From Hyphomonas sp. (GTDB lineage: Bacteria; Pseudomonadota; Alphaproteobacteria; Caulobacterales; Hyphomonadaceae), in NCBI GenBank assembly GCA_016124495.1, contig WGNP01000002.1, positions 1 to 64,000 on the forward strand: 64,000 nucleotides of DNA, written 5' to 3'. The notes under the pieces are model-generated. The model was not told the DNA's origin and searched no databases. It saw only the letters and a list, made by a program, of their open reading frames with translations. Below are positions 62,047-64,000 of the stretch, piece after piece. A program made the translations under genes and the position numbers. Position 1 is the stretch's first letter. Each line of letters starts with the position of its first letter.

Positions 62047-62633
62047 GCGATCCCCTCTTTGACTCACGCGACGAGGCAGCCACCCCTCTGGAACCGGATG
62101 AGCGCCGGCAGCTGATTCCGACTTACATCACGACGCGCGCCCAGCTGAACGAGGCCGAGCAGATCGGCATCTCCGAAGCCGACCTGTGGGCCTTCTCGCG
62201 CAAACGCGATGTGCTGAACGAGCCATTCCTGCTGAACCTGCACAAGCGCATGTTCGGCAAAGTCTGGACCTGGGCAGGCGCGCTCCGCACGACCGAACGC
62301 AATATCGGCGTCGCGGCCTACAGGATCAGCACCGAGCTGCGCACAACACTAGACGACGTGCGCTACTGGATCGAACATGAGACCTTTTCGCCAGACGAGA
62401 TTGCAGTCAGGTTTCATCATCGCCTCGTATGGGTCCACCCGTTTCCGAACGGCAACGGCCGGCATGCGCGCCTTGCAGCAGATCTCCTGGCCGTGGCGCT
62501 CGGCCGCCCGCGCTTCTCATGGGGACGCACAAGCCTTGTCGAAGCCGCCTCGACGCGGGCGGAGTATGTCGCCGCCCTCAAAGCAGCAGACCGGCATGAC
62601 ATCGAGCCGCTGATGAGCTTTGCACGGTCATGA
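62043..62633 (+). CDS. Mobile mystery protein B (Fic domain)
   Basis: 196 residues with a complete Fic motif HPFPNGNGRHAR (about residues 136-147) preceded by 'FHHRLVWV' and by 'LHKRMFGKVWTWAGALRTTE' and 'NIGVAAYRISTELRTTLDDV'. Fic proteins transfer AMP or similar groups to target proteins. The family is always encoded directly after protein A. The GTG at 62043 was chosen: it overlaps the A stop by four bases and gives the usual N-terminus (SDPLFDSRDEATP-like); a longer frame extending upstream inside gene A is not protein-like. No inhibitory S/T-x-x-x-E-(G/N) motif is obvious, so the partner may supply inhibition. Confidence 0.92.
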   Translation: MSDPLFDSRDEAATPLEPDERRQLIPTYITTRAQLNEAEQIGISEADLWAFSRKRDVLNEPFLLNLHKRMFGKVWTWAGALRTTERNIGVAAYRISTELRTTLDDVRYWIEHETFSPDEIAVRFHHRLVWVHPFPNGNGRHARLAADLLAVALGRPRFSWGRTSLVEAASTRAEYVAALKAADRHDIEPLMSFARS

Positions 62634-62741
62634 ATGCGCCTTTGAAGAAGATGCGCCCGCGATGATCTTACGACAGACAAATCGCCGTCGGACGATCGGC
62701 GTATTCAGCCTGGAAGCTGGCGCCCTCTCTGGTCCTGGGAC

Positions 62742-63659
62742 TTAGACGTCCGTGTCGAAGAAGTCTTCGTCCAGCTTCTTGAGATGAAGGATCTCTTCGT
62801 CCCGGCACCCGACATTATACCGGATCATCAGGCGGGCCAGCTGAGGGCCGTCGATCAGAACAATGCGGCTGCCAAGCCCGCGTGCTGTTTCGACCGCCGA
62901 TGCGGAAAAGCTCGAAGTCGTGACAAAGATGCCTTTGGAGGCCCGCTTCAGGCTGAGCCCGCCAAAGAAGTCCCGGATGGCCCCTGCCCCGACAGTATTG
63001 CCTTCCGCGTAGCGCTTCGCCTGGATGTAGATCTGGTCGACACCAAGCGGGTCCTGGTCGATCACGCCGTCGATGCCATCATCTCCGGCACGCCCGAGCG
63101 CGCGGCCCGCCTCCTCACTCGAGCCTCCATAGCCCATCGCCAGCAGCAGGTTGACGATCAGGGTTTCGAAGAAGGCAGGCGAAGCGTTCCGTACCCGGTC
63201 GATCAGATCGGCCGCGAGGCTCGCCTCGATCCGCCGGTGGGCGACGCGGAGCGCTTCATCTGGCGTGATCGCAGGCGGATCAATTGAAGGAGAAGAATCC
63301 GCTTCGTCAGCACGCTCCGCGCTTCGAGCCTGAAATGCCTGGAACTCTTCGAATTTCTTGAGAAGCTGGTTGTCGATCCGCACGCCCGTGTTAGCGAGTG
63401 CCGCCCGGCCCCTGTCTGTGATCACAAAGTGCCCGCGCCGGGTCGCCGCAACTAAGCCCGCCTGTTTGAGATAGGTCTTTGCCCAATGGATGCGATTGGC
63501 AATGACAGTCTGCTTGCCGCTCGGCAGGAGCTCAGTGCGCTCAGCATCGCTGAGCCCGAGTTCAACGCTGAGCGCTGCAATCAGGTCTGAGATGCGAACC
63601 TCGCCCTTTGCCGCATGCTCGAGCACTGGGCGCATCAGAGACTGATAATCAGGAATCAT
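62742..63659 (-). CDS. mrr: Mrr-family type IV restriction endonuclease
   Basis: 305 residues. The Mrr N-terminal winged domain begins 'MIPDYQSLMRPVLEHAAKGE' and includes 'VIANRIHWAKTYLKQAGLV', 'TDRGRAAL'. The catalytic domain has 'FFETLIVNLLLAMGYGGSSE', then 'GRAGDDGIDGVIDQDPLGVD' (catalytic Asp), 'IYIQAKRYAEG' (Q-x-K), a complete PD-(D/E)XK site, and 'KGIFVTTSSFSASAVETARG'. Mrr-type enzymes cut modified foreign DNA. The ATG at 63659 was preferred to an upstream GTG (63668) because it gives the standard 'MIPDYQ' start. It stands alone between the Fic and XRE genes and is convergent with the former. Confidence 0.92.
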   Translation of the reverse strand: MIPDYQSLMRPVLEHAAKGEVRISDLIAALSVELGLSDAERTELLPSGKQTVIANRIHWAKTYLKQAGLVAATRRGHFVITDRGRAALANTGVRIDNQLLKKFEEFQAFQARSAERADEADSSPSIDPPAITPDEALRVAHRRIEASLAADLIDRVRNASPAFFETLIVNLLLAMGYGGSSEEAGRALGRAGDDGIDGVIDQDPLGVDQIYIQAKRYAEGNTVGAGAIRDFFGGLSLKRASKGIFVTTSSFSASAVETARGLGSRIVLIDGPQLARLMIRYNVGCRDEEILHLKKLDEDFFDTDV

Positions 63660-63687
63660 GGGCGACACCGGTTGCAGCGATCAAGCA

Positions 63688-64000
63688 CTAATGGGTTAGC
63701 GCCTTGAGCACATTGAGCATACGCTTCAAGGCTTCCTCGGACTTCGTCCTTCGAAGTACGAACTCGCATTCGCGGCGTAGCTGATCGGCTTTGCTCTTCT
63801 TTTCGGGCGGCGCGCTGGCCGAGTCTTCGAAGAACTCCATGAGATCGACGCCAAGCGCATCCGCAACGCCGGGGAGCATGCCGACGCTGAGACGGTTGGT
63901 CCCGGTCTCGTATTTCTGGAGTTGCTGATGACTGACGCCGATCTGTCCTGCGAGATCTTGCAGCGTCAGTCTCTGATCCACTCTCAGCTTCCGGAGTCTT
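63688..64000 (-). CDS. XRE-family regulator, 5' end outside the window
   Basis: At least 104 residues. The frame stays open to the window edge with 'RLRKLRVDQRLTLQDLAGQI', 'GVSHQQLQKYETGTNRLSVG', a Cro/C1 HTH of the same 'QQ.QKYE.G.NR' subfamily as the chromosomal regulator at 5806. An internal GTG at 63981 would give a protein missing the first HTH residues, so the true start is probably just beyond the right end. The C-terminal part is helical and charged ('KADQLRRECEFVLRRTKSEE'). It ends 29 bases before mrr in the same direction and may regulate it. Confidence 0.82.
   Translation of the reverse strand, partial: RLRKLRVDQRLTLQDLAGQIGVSHQQLQKYETGTNRLSVGMLPGVADALGVDLMEFFEDSASAPPEKKSKADQLRRECEFVLRRTKSEEALKRMLNVLKALTH

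Overview
The window looks like a high-GC alphaproteobacterial chromosome, most likely of the Caulobacterales/Maricaulales (Hyphomonadaceae-like) branch. The best evidence is a CpdR-type response regulator next to an N-formylglutamate amidohydrolase and tRNA-Val. No 16S gene or other decisive marker is present, so the family is an inference. Only about 3.9-8.4 kb reads as core genome: tRNA-Val, cpdR, the amidohydrolase, an XRE regulator, a hisN-type phosphatase, a TraB/GumN lipoprotein and tRNA-Arg. The two tRNA genes point outward from this block, and each is followed within about 55-70 bases by a pair of direct repeats with an 11-base period. That is how integrase arm sites look, so the block seems to be squeezed between two islands.

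Left island (1-3.89 kb). It holds the distal end of a CRISPR array with type I-C-like 32-base repeats (11 repeats, the last one degenerate, no cas genes in view), an excisionase-like HTH protein, and a single-gene fusion of an AbiEi-like antitoxin domain to a HipA-like kinase. The fusion gene sits behind two palindromic operators.

Right island (8.38 kb to the end). It is packed with genome-conflict systems. In order: an AbiEi/AbiEii type IV toxin-antitoxin pair behind two 47-base palindromes; a TM0106-type RecB nuclease/SF1 helicase; a GIY-YIG-like protein and unknown genes; a TerY-P signalling set (kinase, PP2C phosphatase, VWA protein) with an ARPP-1-type protein and a divergent WYL regulator; a DEDDh exonuclease with three unknown genes; and then the centrepiece at 27.6-44.0 kb. 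This is a tightly coupled four-gene operon: SNF2 helicase, very large N6-adenine methylase, a 2138-residue helicase-DUF1998-nuclease fusion, and a UvrD-type helicase with a RelE-like N-terminus. It resembles class 1 DISARM but is rearranged. A convergent two-gene operon follows (44.1-48.9 kb): a second SNF2-type helicase coupled to an Hsp70-like ATPase domain.

The rest is a conjugation module of the Tn4371-like order traG-copG-trbBCDEJLFGI (49.4-60.5 kb, leftward), then an AsnC-type regulator, a 'mobile mystery' A/B pair (HTH plus Fic), an Mrr-type restriction enzyme and the start of an XRE gene running off the right edge. No relaxase, integrase or replication gene is in view, so the element must extend beyond the window if it is a complete ICE. 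The most interesting candidates for new biology are the DISARM-like operon, the helicase/Hsp70 pair, and the AbiEi-HipA fusion with its operators.
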